Assembly: GCF_964355755.1 (NCBI RefSeq)
Contig: NC_092677.1
Span: 21,362,101-21,426,100 of the forward strand
Reading direction: 5' to 3'
DNA: 64,000 nucleotides
Source: Antedon mediterranea
Taxonomy: Eukaryota > Echinodermata > Crinoidea > Comatulida > Antedonidae
A program made the position numbers and the translations under genes. Each line of letters starts with the position of its first letter. Within the stretch, counting starts at the first letter, position 1. Positions 39,478-52,993 of the stretch are shown one piece after another. Below the pieces are notes generated by a model. The model worked only from the letters and a program-made list of their open reading frames with translations. It was not told the DNA's origin and ran no database searches.

Positions 39478-41537
39478 GTGCATTTCGATGAAACTTGGTT
39501 ACACAAAAACATCAAAGTGCTTAAAATCACATTTTGAGCATTTCGTTAAAACTTTTCACACAAAAACATCAAAGTCCACAAAATAGCTTAATATCTTATT
39601 TAAAAACGTTTTAGACCATTTTGAGCATTTCGAAAAAACTTTTTCACACAAAACATCAAAGTTTACAAAATAGCTTCAAATCGCATTTGGAGACGTTTTA
39701 GACCATTTTGTGATTTTCGAAAAAACTTGTTAACATAAAAACACCAAAGTGCTCAGAATACCTTCAAATCGCATTTGGAGACGTTTTAGACCATTTTGTG
39801 ATTTTCGAAAAAACTTGTTAACATAAAAACACCAAAGTGCTTAGAAAAGCTTCAAATCGCATTTGGAGACGTTTTAGACCATTTTTTGCATTTCGATGAA
39901 ACTTGGTTACACAAAAACATCAAAGTGCTTAAAATCACATTTTGAGCATTTCGTTAAAACTTTTCACACAAAAACATCAAAGTCCACAAAATAGCTTAAT
40001 ATCGTATTTAAAAACGTTTTAGACCATTTTGAGCATTTCGAAAAAACTTTTCCACACAAAACATCAAAGTTTACAAAATAGCTTCAAATCGCATTTGGAG
40101 ACGTTTTAGACCATTTTGTGATTTTCGAAAAAACTTGTTAACATAAAAACACCAAAGTGCTCAGAATACCTTCAAATCGCATTTGGAGACGTTTTAGACC
40201 ATTTTGTGATTTTCGAAAAAACTTGTTAACATAAAAACACCAAAGTGCTTAGAAAAGCTTCAAATCGCATTTGGAGACGTTTTAGACCATTTTTTGCATT
40301 TCGATGAAACTTGGTTACACAAAAACATCAAAGTGCTTAAAATCACATTTTGAGCATTTCGTTAAAACTTTTCACACAAAAACATCAAAGTCCACAAAAT
40401 AGCTTAATATCGTATTTAAAAACGTTTTAGACCATTTTGAGCATTTCGAAAAAACTTTTCCACACAAAACATCAAAGTTTACAAAATAGCTTCAAATCGC
40501 ATTTGGAGACGTTTTAGACCATTTTGTGATTTTCGAAAAAACTTGTTAACATAAAAACACCAAAGTGCTCAGAATACCTTCAAATCGTGTTTTGAGACGT
40601 TTTAGACCATTTTGTAATTTTCGAAAAAACTTGTTAACATAAAAACACCAAAGTGCTCAGAATACCTTCACATCGCATTTTGAGACGTTTTAGACCATTT
40701 TGTGATTTTCGAAAAAACTTGTTAACATAAAAACACCAAAGTGCTTAGAAAAGCTTGAAATCGCATTTGGAGACGTTTTAGACCATTTTGTGCATTTCGA
40801 TGAAACTTGGTTACACAAAAACATCAAAGTGCTTAAAATCACATTAGAAACCGTTTTAGACCATTTTGAGCATTTCGTTAAAACTTTTCACACAAAAACA
40901 TCAAAGTCCACAAAATAGCTTAATATCGTATTTAAAAACGTTTTAGACCATTTTGAGCATTTCGAAAAAACTTTTCCACACAAAACATCAAAGTTTACAA
41001 AATAGCTTCAAATCGCATTTGGAGACGTTTTAGACCATTTTGTGATTTTCGAAAAAACTTGTTAACATAAAAACACCAAAGTGCTCAGAATACCTTCAAA
41101 TCGTATTTTGAGACGTTTTAGACAATTTTGTGATTTTCAAAAAAACTTGTTAACATAAAAACACCAAAGTGCTTAGAAAAGCTTCATATCGCATTTGGAG
41201 ACGTTTTAGACCATTTTGTGCATTTCGATGAAACTTGGTTACACAAAAACATCAAAGTGCTTAAAATCACATTTTGAGCATTTCGTTAAAACTTTTCACA
41301 CAAAAACATCAAAGAGCAAAAAATAGCTTAATATCGTATTTAAAAACGTTTTAGACCATTTTGAGCATTTCGACAAAACTTTTTCACACAAAACATCAAA
41401 GTGTACAAAATAGCTTCAAATCGCATTTGGAGACGTTTTAGACAATTTTGTGATTTTCGAAAAAACTTGTTTACATAAAAACACCAAAGTGCTAAGAATA
41501 GCTTCCAATCGCATTTGGAGACGTTTTAGACCCTTTT
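39478..41537 (+). repeat. 2,060-bp HOR, block 1, copy c
   Basis: Third tandem copy. It ends with the older GCTTCCAATC spelling near 41500, whereas copies a and b have GCTTCAAATC (37381, 39441). It then runs into the usual CACATTAGAAACCG continuation. Confidence 0.9.
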
Positions 41538-44069
41538 GTGCATTTCGATGAAACTTGGTTACACAAAAACATCAAAGTGCTTAAAATCACATTAGAAACC
41601 GTTTTAGAACATTTTGAGCATTTCGTTAAAATTTTTCACAGAAAAACATCAAAGAGCAAAAAATAGCTTAATATCGTATTTAAAAACGTTTTAGACCATT
41701 TTGAGCATTTCGACAAAACTTTTTCACACAAAACAACAAAGTGTACAGAATAGCTTATAATCGCATTTGGAGACGTTTTAACCCATTTTGAGCATTTCGA
41801 TAAAATTTTACACACAAAAACATCAAAGTGCACAAAATAGCTTAATATGGTATTTAAAAACGTTTTAGACCATTTTGTGATTTTCAAAAAAACTTGTTAA
41901 CATAAAAACACCAAAGTGCTCAGGATACCTTCAAATCGCATTTTGAGACGTTTTAGACCATTTTGTGATTTTCGGAAAAACTTGTTAACATAAAAACACC
42001 AAAGTGCTCAGAATACCTTCAAATCGTATTTTGAGACGTTTTAGACAATTTTGTGATTTTCGAAAAAACTTGTTAACATAAAAACACCAAAGTGCTTAGA
42101 AAAGCTTAAAAAACGCATTTGGAGACGTTTTAGACCATTTTGTGCATTTCGATGAAACTTGGTTACACAAAAACATCAAAGTGTACAGAATAGCTTCAAA
42201 TCGCATTAGAAACCGTTTTAGACCATTTTGAGCATTTCGAAAAAACTTTTTCACACAAAACATCAAAGTGTACAAAATAGCTTCAAATCGCATTTGGAGA
42301 CGTTTTAGACAATTTTGTGATTTTCGAAAAAACTTGTTTACATAAAAACACCAAAGTGCTCAGAATAGCTTCCAATCGCATTTTGAGACGTTTTAGACCC
42401 TTTTGTGCATTTCGATGAAACTTGGTTACACAAAAACATCAAAGTGCTTAAAATCACAGTAGAAACCGTTTTAGACCATTTTGAGCATTTCGTTAAAATT
42501 TTTCACAGAAAAACATCAAAGAGCAAAAAATAGCTTAATATCGTATTTAAAAACGTTTTAGACCATTTTGAGCATTTCGACAAAACTTTTTCACACAAAA
42601 CATCAAAGTGTACAGATAAGCTTCAAATCGCATTTGGAGACGTTTTAAACCATTTTGAGCATTTCGATAAAATTTTACACACAAAAACATCAAAGTGCAC
42701 AAAATAGCTTAATATGGTATTTAAAAACGTTTTAGACCATTTTGAGCATTTCAACAAAACTTTTTCTCACAAAACATCAAGGTGTACAGAATAGCTTCAA
42801 ATCGCATTTGGAGACGTTTTAGACCATTTTGTGCATTTCGATGAAACTTGGTTATACAAAAACATCAAAGTGCTTAAATTCACATTTTGAGCATTTCGTT
42901 AAAACTTTTCACACAAAAACATCAAAGTCCACAAAATAGCTTAATATCGTATTTAAAAACGTTTTAGACCATTTTGAGAATTTCGAAAAAACTTTTTCAC
43001 ACAAAACATCAAAGTTTACAAAATAGCTTCAAATCGCATTTGGAGACGTTTTAGACCATTTTGTGATTTTCGAAAAAACTTGTTAACATAAAAACACCAA
43101 AGTGCTTAGAAAAGCTTCAAATCGCATTTGGAGACGTTTTAGACCATTTTTTGCATTTCGATGAAACTTGGTTACAAAAAAACATCAAAGTGCTTAAAAT
43201 CACATTTTGAGCATTTCGTTAAAACTTTTCACACAAAAACATCAAAGTCCACAAAATAGCTTAATATCGTATTTAAAAACGTTTTAGACCATTTTGAGCA
43301 TTTCGAAAAAACTTTTCCACACAAAACATCAAAGTTTACAAAATAGCTTCAAATCGCATTTGGAGACGTTTTAGACCATTTTGTGATTTTCGAAAAAACT
43401 TGTTAACATAAAAATACCAAAGTGCTCAGAATACCTTCAAATCGTGTTTTGAGACGTTTTAGACCATTTTGTGATTTTCGAAAAAACTTAACATAAAAAC
43501 ACCAAAGTGCTCAGAATACCTTCAAATCGCATTTGGAGACGTTTTAGACCATTTTGTGATTTTGGAAAAAACTTGTTAACATAAAAACACCAAAGTGCTT
43601 AGAAAAGCTTCAAATCGCATTTGGAGACGTTTTAGACCCTTTTGTGCATTTCGATGAAACTTGGTTACACAAAAACATCAAAGTGCTTAAAATCACAGTA
43701 GAAACCGTTTTAGACCATTTTGAGCATTTCGTTAAAATTTTTCACAGAAAAACATCAAAGAGCAAAAAATAGCTTAATATCGTATTTAAAAACGTTTTAG
43801 ACCATTTTGAGCATTTCGACAAAACTTTTTCACACAAAACATCAAAGTGTACAGATAAGCTTCAAATCGCATTTGGAGACGTTTTAAACCATTTTGAGCA
43901 TTTCGATAAAATTTTACACACAAAAACATCAAAGTGCACAAAATAGCTTAATATGGTATTTAAAAACGTTTTAGACCATTTTGAGCATTTCAACAAAACT
44001 TTTTCTCACAAAACATCAAAGTGTACAGAATAGCTTCAAATCGCATTTGGAGACGTTTTAGACCATTTT

Positions 44070-46129
44070 GTGCATTTCGATGAAACTTGGTTACACAAAA
44101 ACATCAAAGTGCTTAAAATCACATTTTGAGCATTTCGTTAAAACTTTTCACACAAAAACATCAAAGTCCACAAAATAGCTTAATATCTTATTTAAAAACG
44201 TTTTAGACCATTTTGAGCATTTCGAAAAAACTTTTTCACACAAAACATCAAAGTTTACAAAATAGCTTCAAATCGCATTTGGAGACGTTTTAGACCATTT
44301 TGTGATTTTCGAAAAAACTTGTTAACATAAAAACACCAAAGTGCTCAGAATACCTTCAAATCGCATTTGGAGACGTTTTAGACCATTTTGTGATTTTCGA
44401 AAAAACTTGTTAACATAAAAACACCAAAGTGCTTAGAAAAGCTTCAAATCGCATTTGGAGACGTTTTAGACCATTTTTTGCATTTCGATGAAACTTGGTT
44501 ACACAAAAACATCAAAGTGCTTAAAATCACATTTTGAGCATTTCGTTAAAACTTTTCACACAAAAACATCAAAGTCCACAAAATAGCTTAATATCGTATT
44601 TAAAAACGTTTTAGACCATTTTGAGCATTTCGAAAAAACTTTTCCACACAAAACATCAAAGTTTACAAAATAGCTTCAAATCGCATTTGGAGACGTTTTA
44701 GACCATTTTGTGATTTTCGAAAAAACTTGTTAACATAAAAACACCAAAGTGCTCAGAATACCTTCAAATCGCATTTGGAGACGTTTTAGACCATTTTGTG
44801 ATTTTCGAAAAAACTTGTTAACATAAAAACACCAAAGTGCTTAGAAAAGCTTCAAATCGCATTTGGAGACGTTTTAGACCATTTTTTGCATTTCGATGAA
44901 ACTTGGTTACACAAAAACATCAAAGTGCTTAAAATCACATTTTGAGCATTTCGTTAAAACTTTTCACACAAAAACATCAAAGTCCACAAAATAGCTTAAT
45001 ATCGTATTTAAAAACGTTTTAGACCATTTTGAGCATTTCGAAAAAACTTTTCCACACAAAACATCAAAGTTTACAAAATAGCTTCAAATCGCATTTGGAG
45101 ACGTTTTAGACCATTTTGTGATTTTCGAAAAAACTTGTTAACATAAAAACACCAAAGTGCTCAGAATACCTTCAAATCGTGTTTTGAGACGTTTTAGACC
45201 ATTTTGTAATTTTCGAAAAAACTTGTTAACATAAAAACACCAAAGTGCTCAGAATACCTTCACATCGCATTTTGAGACGTTTTAGACCATTTTGTGATTT
45301 TCGAAAAAACTTGTTAACATAAAAACACCAAAGTGCTTAGAAAAGCTTGAAATCGCATTTGGAGACGTTTTAGACCATTTTGTGCATTTCGATGAAACTT
45401 GGTTACACAAAAACATCAAAGTGCTTAAAATCACATTAGAAACCGTTTTAGACCATTTTGAGCATTTCGTTAAAACTTTTCACACAAAAACATCAAAGTC
45501 CACAAAATAGCTTAATATCGTATTTAAAAACGTTTTAGACCATTTTGAGCATTTCGAAAAAACTTTTCCACACAAAACATCAAAGTTTACAAAATAGCTT
45601 CAAATCGCATTTGGAGACGTTTTAGACCATTTTGTGATTTTCGAAAAAACTTGTTAACATAAAAACACCAAAGTGCTCAGAATACCTTCAAATCGTATTT
45701 TGAGACGTTTTAGACAATTTTGTGATTTTCAAAAAAACTTGTTAACATAAAAACACCAAAGTGCTTAGAAAAGCTTCATATCGCATTTGGAGACGTTTTA
45801 GACCATTTTGTGCATTTCGATGAAACTTGGTTACACAAAAACATCAAAGTGCTTAAAATCACATTTTGAGCATTTCGTTAAAACTTTTCACACAAAAACA
45901 TCAAAGAGCAAAAAATAGCTTAATATCGTATTTAAAAACGTTTTAGACCATTTTGAGCATTTCGACAAAACTTTTTCACACAAAACATCAAAGTGTACAA
46001 AATAGCTTCAAATCGCATTTGGAGACGTTTTAGACAATTTTGTGATTTTCGAAAAAACTTGTTTACATAAAAACACCAAAGTGCTAAGAATAGCTTCAAA
46101 TCGCATTTGGAGACGTTTTAGACCCTTTT
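44070..46129 (+). repeat. 2,060-bp HOR, block 2, copy a
   Basis: Counterpart of 35358-37417 at offset 8,712; the ATCTTATTTA landmark is at 44185. Confidence 0.9.
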
Positions 46130-48189
46130 GTGCATTTCGATGAAACTTGGTTACACAAAAACATCAAAGTGCTTAAAATCACATTTTGAGCATTTCGTTA
46201 AAACTTTTCACACAAAAACATCAAAGTCCACAAAATAGCTTAATATCTTATTTAAAAACGTTTTAGACCATTTTGAGCATTTCGAAAAAACTTTTTCACA
46301 CAAAACATCAAAGTTTACAAAATAGCTTCAAATCGCATTTGGAGACGTTTTAGACCATTTTGTGATTTTCGAAAAAACTTGTTAACATAAAAACACCAAA
46401 GTGCTCAGAATACCTTCAAATCGCATTTGGAGACGTTTTAGACCATTTTGTGATTTTCGAAAAAACTTGTTAACATAAAAACACCAAAGTGCTTAGAAAA
46501 GCTTCAAATCGCATTTGGAGACGTTTTAGACCATTTTTTGCATTTCGATGAAACTTGGTTACACAAAAACATCAAAGTGCTTAAAATCACATTTTGAGCA
46601 TTTCGTTAAAACTTTTCACACAAAAACATCAAAGTCCACAAAATAGCTTAATATCGTATTTAAAAACGTTTTAGACCATTTTGAGCATTTCGAAAAAACT
46701 TTTCCACACAAAACATCAAAGTTTACAAAATAGCTTCAAATCGCATTTGGAGACGTTTTAGACCATTTTGTGATTTTCGAAAAAACTTGTTAACATAAAA
46801 ACACCAAAGTGCTCAGAATACCTTCAAATCGCATTTGGAGACGTTTTAGACCATTTTGTGATTTTCGAAAAAACTTGTTAACATAAAAACACCAAAGTGC
46901 TTAGAAAAGCTTCAAATCGCATTTGGAGACGTTTTAGACCATTTTTTGCATTTCGATGAAACTTGGTTACACAAAAACATCAAAGTGCTTAAAATCACAT
47001 TTTGAGCATTTCGTTAAAACTTTTCACACAAAAACATCAAAGTCCACAAAATAGCTTAATATCGTATTTAAAAACGTTTTAGACCATTTTGAGCATTTCG
47101 AAAAAACTTTTCCACACAAAACATCAAAGTTTACAAAATAGCTTCAAATCGCATTTGGAGACGTTTTAGACCATTTTGTGATTTTCGAAAAAACTTGTTA
47201 ACATAAAAACACCAAAGTGCTCAGAATACCTTCAAATCGTGTTTTGAGACGTTTTAGACCATTTTGTAATTTTCGAAAAAACTTGTTAACATAAAAACAC
47301 CAAAGTGCTCAGAATACCTTCACATCGCATTTTGAGACGTTTTAGACCATTTTGTGATTTTCGAAAAAACTTGTTAACATAAAAACACCAAAGTGCTTAG
47401 AAAAGCTTGAAATCGCATTTGGAGACGTTTTAGACCATTTTGTGCATTTCGATGAAACTTGGTTACACAAAAACATCAAAGTGCTTAAAATCACATTAGA
47501 AACCGTTTTAGACCATTTTGAGCATTTCGTTAAAACTTTTCACACAAAAACATCAAAGTCCACAAAATAGCTTAATATCGTATTTAAAAACGTTTTAGAC
47601 CATTTTGAGCATTTCGAAAAAACTTTTCCACACAAAACATCAAAGTTTACAAAATAGCTTCAAATCGCATTTGGAGACGTTTTAGACCATTATGTGATTT
47701 TCGAAAAAACTTGTTAACATAAAAACACCAAAGTGCTCAGAATACCTTCAAATCGTATTTTGAGACGTTTTAGACAATTTTGTGATTTTCAAAAAAACTT
47801 GTTAACATAAAAACACCAAAGTGCTTAGAAAAGCTTCATATCGCATTTGGAGACGTTTTAGACCATTTTGTGCATTTCGATGAAACTTGGTTACACAAAA
47901 ACATCAAAGTGCTTAAAATCACATTTTGAGCATTTCGTTAAAACTTTTCACACAAAAACATCAAAGAGCAAAAAATAGCTTAATATCGTATTTAAAAACG
48001 TTTTAGACCATTTTGAGCATTTCGACAAAACTTTTTCACACAAAACATCAAAGTGTACAAAATAGCTTCAAATCGCATTTGGAGACGTTTTAGACAATTT
48101 TGTGATTTTCGAAAAAACTTGTTTACATAAAAACACCAAAGTGCTAAGAATAGCTTCAAATCGCATTTGGAGACGTTTTAGACCCTTTT
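46130..48189 (+). repeat. 2,060-bp HOR, block 2, copy b
   Basis: Counterpart of 37418-39477; it has the shared T>A at 47692. Its landmark is at 46245. Confidence 0.9.
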
Positions 48190-50249
48190 GTGCATTTCGA
48201 TGAAACTTGGTTACACAAAAACATCAAAGTGCTTAAAATCACATTTTGAGCATTTCGTTAAAACTTTTCACACAAAAACATCAAAGTCCACAAAATAGCT
48301 TAATATCTTATTTAAAAACGTTTTAGACCATTTTGAGCATTTCGAAAAAACTTTTTCACACAAAACATCAAAGTTTACAAAATAGCTTCAAATCGCATTT
48401 GGAGACGTTTTAGACCATTTTGTGATTTTCGAAAAAACTTGTTAACATAAAAACACCAAAGTGCTCAGAATACCTTCAAATCGCATTTGGAGACGTTTTA
48501 GACCATTTTGTGATTTTCGAAAAAACTTGTTAACATAAAAACACCAAAGTGCTTAGAAAAGCTTCAAATCGCATTTGGAGACGTTTTAGACCATTTTTTG
48601 CATTTCGATGAAACTTGGTTACACAAAAACATCAAAGTGCTTAAAATCACATTTTGAGCATTTCGTTAAAACTTTTCACACAAAAACATCAAAGTCCACA
48701 AAATAGCTTAATATCGTATTTAAAAACGTTTTAGACCATTTTGAGCATTTCAAAAAAACTTTTCCACACAAAACATCAAAGTTTACAAAATAGCTTCAAA
48801 TCGCATTTGGAGACGTTTTAGACCATTTTGTGATTTTCGAAAAAACTTGTTAACATAAAAACACCAAAGTGCTCAGAATACCTTCAAATCGCATTTGGAG
48901 ACGTTTTAGACCATTTTGTGATTTTCGAAAAAACTTGTTAACATAAAAACACCAAAGTGCTTAGAAAAGCTTCAAATCGCATTTGGAGACGTTTTAGACC
49001 ATTTTTTGCATTTCGATGAAACTTGGTTACACAAAAACATCAAAGTGCTTAAAATCACATTTTGAGCATTTCGTTAAAACTTTTCACACAAAAACATCAA
49101 AGTCCACAAAATAGCTTAATATCGTATTTAAAAACGTTTTAGACCATTTTGAGCATTTCGAAAAAACTTTTCCACACAAAACATCAAAGTTTACAAAATA
49201 GCTTCAAATCGCATTTGGAGACGTTTTAGACCATTTTGTGATTTTCGAAAAAACTTGTTAACATAAAAACACCAAAGTGCTCAGAATACCTTCAAATCGT
49301 GTTTTGAGACGTTTTAGACCATTTTGTAATTTTCGAAAAAACTTGTTAACATAAAAACACCAAAGTGCTCAGAATACCTTCACATCGCATTTTGAGACGT
49401 TTTAGACCATTTTGTGATTTTCGAAAAAACTTGTTAACATAAAAACACCAAAGTGCTTAGAAAAGCTTGAAATCGCATTTGGAGACGTTTTAGACCATTT
49501 TGTGCATTTCGATGAAACTTGGTTACACAAAAACATCAAAGTGCTTAAAATCACATTAGAAACCGTTTTAGACCATTTTGAGCATTTCGTTAAAACTTTT
49601 CACACAAAAACATCAAAGTCCACAAAATAGCTTAATATCGTATTTAAAAACGTTTTAGACCATTTTGAGCATTTCGAAAAAACTTTTCCACACAAAACAT
49701 CAAAGTTTACAAAATAGCTTCAAATCGCATTTGGAGACGTTTTAGACCATTTTGTGATTTTCGAAAAAACTTGTTAACATAAAAACACCAAAGTGCTCAG
49801 AATACCTTCAAATCGTATTTTGAGACGTTTTAGACAATTTTGTGATTTTCAAAAAAACTTGTTAACATAAAAACACCAAAGTGCTTAGAAAAGCTTCATA
49901 TCGCATTTGGAGACGTTTTAGACCATTTTGTGCATTTCGATGAAACTTGGTTACACAAAAACATCAAAGTGCTTAAAATCACATTTTGAGCATTTCGTTA
50001 AAACTTTTCACACAAAAACATCAAAGAGCAAAAAATAGCTTAATATCGTATTTAAAAACGTTTTAGACCATTTTGAGCATTTCGACAAAACTTTTTCACA
50101 CAAAACATCAAAGTGTACAAAATAGCTTCAAATCGCATTTGGAGACGTTTTAGACAATTTTGTGATTTTCGAAAAAACTTGTTTACATAAAAACACCAAA
50201 GTGCTAAGAATAGCTTCCAATCGCATTTGGAGACGTTTTAGACCCTTTT
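48190..50249 (+). repeat. 2,060-bp HOR, block 2, copy c
   Basis: Counterpart of 39478-41537; its landmark is at 48305. It holds the private G>A at 48752, a CpG transition not seen in its partner. Confidence 0.9.
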
Positions 50250-50588
50250 GTGCATTTCGATGAAACTTGGTTACACAAAAACATCAAAGTGCTTAAAATC
50301 ACATTAGAAACCGTTTTAGAACATTTTGAGCATTTCGTTAAAATTTTTCACAGAAAAACATCAAAGAGCAAAAAATAGCTTAATATCGTATTTAAAAACG
50401 TTTTAGACCATTTTGAGCATTTCGACAAAACTTTTTCACACAAAACAACAAAGTGTACAGAATAGCTTATAATCGCATTTGGAGACGTTTTAACCCATTT
50501 TGAGCATTTCGATAAAATTTTACACACAAAAACATCAAAGTGCACAAAATAGCTTAATATGGTATTTAAAAACGTTTTAGACCATTTT

Positions 50589-52643
50589 GAGCATTTCAAC
50601 AAAACTTTTTCTCACAAAACATCAAAGTGTACAGAATAGCTTCAAATCGCATTTGGAGACGTTTTAGACCATTTTGTGCATTTCGATGAAACTTGGTTAC
50701 ACAAAAACATCAAAGTGCTTAAAATCACATTTTGAGCATTTCGTTAAAACTTTTCACACAAAAACATCAAAGTCCACAAAATAGCTTAATATCGTATTTA
50801 AAAACGTTTTAGACCATTTTGAGCATTTCGAAAAAACTTTTCCACACAAAACATCAAAGTTTACAAAATAGCTTCAAATCGCATTTGGAGACGTTTTAGA
50901 CCATTTTGTGATTTTCGAAAAAACTTGTTAACATAAAAACACCAAAGTGCTCAGAATACCTTCAAATCGCATTTGGAGACGTTTTAGACCCTTTTGTGCA
51001 TTTCGATGAAACTTGGTTACACAAAAACATCAAAGTGCTTAAAATCACATTAGAAACCGTTTTAGACCATTTTGAGCATTTCGTTAAAATTTTTCACAGA
51101 AAAACATCAAAGAGCAAAAAATAGCTTAATATCGTATTTAAAAACGTTTTAGACCATTTTGAGCATTTCGACAAAACTTTTTCACACAAAACATCAAAGT
51201 GTACAGAATAGCTTCAAATCGCATTTGGAGACGTTTTAACCCATTTTGAGCATTTCGATAAAATTGTACACACAAAAACATCAAAGTGCACAAAATAGCT
51301 TAATATGGTATTTAAAAACGTTTTAGACCATTTTGAGCATTTCAACAAAACTTTTTCTCACAAAACATCAAAGTGTACAGAATAGCTTCAAATCGCATTT
51401 GGAGACGTTTTAGACCATTTTGTGCATTTCGATGAAACTTGGTTACACAAAAACATCAAAGTGCTTAAAATCACATTTTGAGCATTTCGTTAAAACTTTT
51501 CACACAAAAACATCAAAGTCCACAAAATAGCTTAATATCGTATTTAAAAACGTTTTAGACCATTTTGAGCATTTCGAAAAAACTTTTCCACACAAAACAT
51601 CAAAGTTTACAAAATAGCTTCAAATCGCATTTGGAGACGTTTTAGACCATTTTGTGATTTTCAAAAAAAACTTGTTAACATAAAAACACCAAAGTGCTCA
51701 GAATACCTTCAAATCGTGTTTTGAGACGTTTTAGACCATTTTGTAATTTTCGAAAAAACTTGTTAACATAAAAACACCAAAGTGCTCAGAATACCTTCAC
51801 ATCGCATTTTGAGACGTTTTAGACCATTTTGTGATTTTCGAAAAAACTTGTTAACATAAAAACACCAAAGTGCTTAGAAAAGCTTGAAATCGCATTTGGA
51901 GACGTTTTAGACCATTTTGTGCATTACGATGAAACTTGGTTAAAGTGCTTAAAATCACATTTTGAGCATTTCGTTAAAACTTTTCACACAAAAACATCAA
52001 AGAGTAAAAAATAGCTTAATATCGTTTTTAAAAACGTTTTAGACCATTTTGAGCATTTCGACAAAATTTTTTCACACAAAACATCAAAGTGTACAGAATA
52101 GCTTTAAATCGCATTTGGAGACGTTTTAGACCATTTTGTTCATTTCGATGAAACAAAAACACAAAAACATCAAATTGCACAAAATGGCTTAATATGATAT
52201 GGGAAAACGTTTTAGACCATTTTGAACATTTCGTTAAAAGTTTTCACAAAAAAACATCAAAGTCCACAAAATAGCTTAATATCGTATTTAAAAACGTTTT
52301 AGACCATTTTGAGCATTTCGAAAAAACTTTTTCACACAAAACATCAAAGTTTACAAAATAGCTTCAAATCGCATTTGGAGACGTTTTAGACCATTTTGTG
52401 ATTTTCGAAAAAACTTGTTAACATAAAAACACCAAAGTGCTCAGAATACCTTCAAATCGCATTTTGAGACGTTTTAGACCATTTTGTGATTTTCGAAAAA
52501 ACTTGTTAACATAAAAACACCAAAGTGCTCAGAATACCTTCAAATCGTGTTTTGAGACGTTTTAGACCATTTTGTGATTTTGGAAAAACTTGTTAACATA
52601 AAAACACCAAAGTGCTCAGAATACCTTCAAATCGCATTTGGAG
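50589..52643 (+). repeat. Right flank, segment homologous to 3938-5992
   Basis: Offset 46,651 holds from the GAGCATTTCAAC landmark (3938/50589) through the 13-bp deletion (5291/51942). Private changes include 51266 T>G, 51926 T>A and 52026 A>T. It lacks the 4158 and 4756 variants that link the left flank to 60-62 kb. Confidence 0.75.
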
Positions 52644-52993
52644 ACGTTTTAGACCATTTTGAGCATTTCGAAAAAACTTTTTCACACAAAACATCAAAGT
52701 TTACAAAATAGCTCCAAATCGCATTTGGAGACGTTTTAGACCATTTTGTGATTTTCGAAAAAACTTGTTAACATAAAAACACCAAAGTGCTCAGAATACC
52801 TTCAAATCGCATTTTGAGACGTTTTAGACCATTTTGTGATTTTCGAAAAAACTTGTTAACATAAAAACACCAAAGTGCTCAGAATACCTTCAAATCGTGT
52901 TTTGAGACGTTTTAGACCATTTTGTGATTTTGGAAAAACTTGTTAACATAAAAACACCAAAGTGCTCAGAATACCTTCAAATCGCATTTGGAG
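52294..52993 (+). repeat. Tandem duplication of a 350-bp four-monomer block
   Basis: Core starts at 52294, 52381, 52469 and 52557 are repeated at 52644, 52731, 52819 and 52907 with identical spacing (87, 88, 88, 87). The left-flank counterpart has only one copy, so the offset steps from 46,651 to 47,001. One substitution (T>C at 52714, GCTCCAAATC) separates the two copies. Confidence 0.85.

Larger units (their letters stand above)
33165..41876 (+). repeat. 8,712-bp block, tandem copy 1
   Basis: Constant offset of 8,712 to the next block: 33384/42096, 35473/44185, 38980/47692 and 41636/50348. The junction at 41877 joins a core that should be followed by GAGCATTTCAAC to GTGATTTTC, the sequence found at 33165. 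It contains three tandem 2,060-bp HORs. C>A at 35227 is private to this copy (C at 43939). Confidence 0.9.
41877..50588 (+). repeat. 8,712-bp block, tandem copy 2
   Basis: Nearly identical to 33165-41876. At 50589 the sequence resumes with GAGCATTTCAAC, the expected continuation of the pre-duplication order (as at 27038 and 3938). G>A at 48752 (TTTCG to TTTCA) is private to this copy. Confidence 0.9.
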
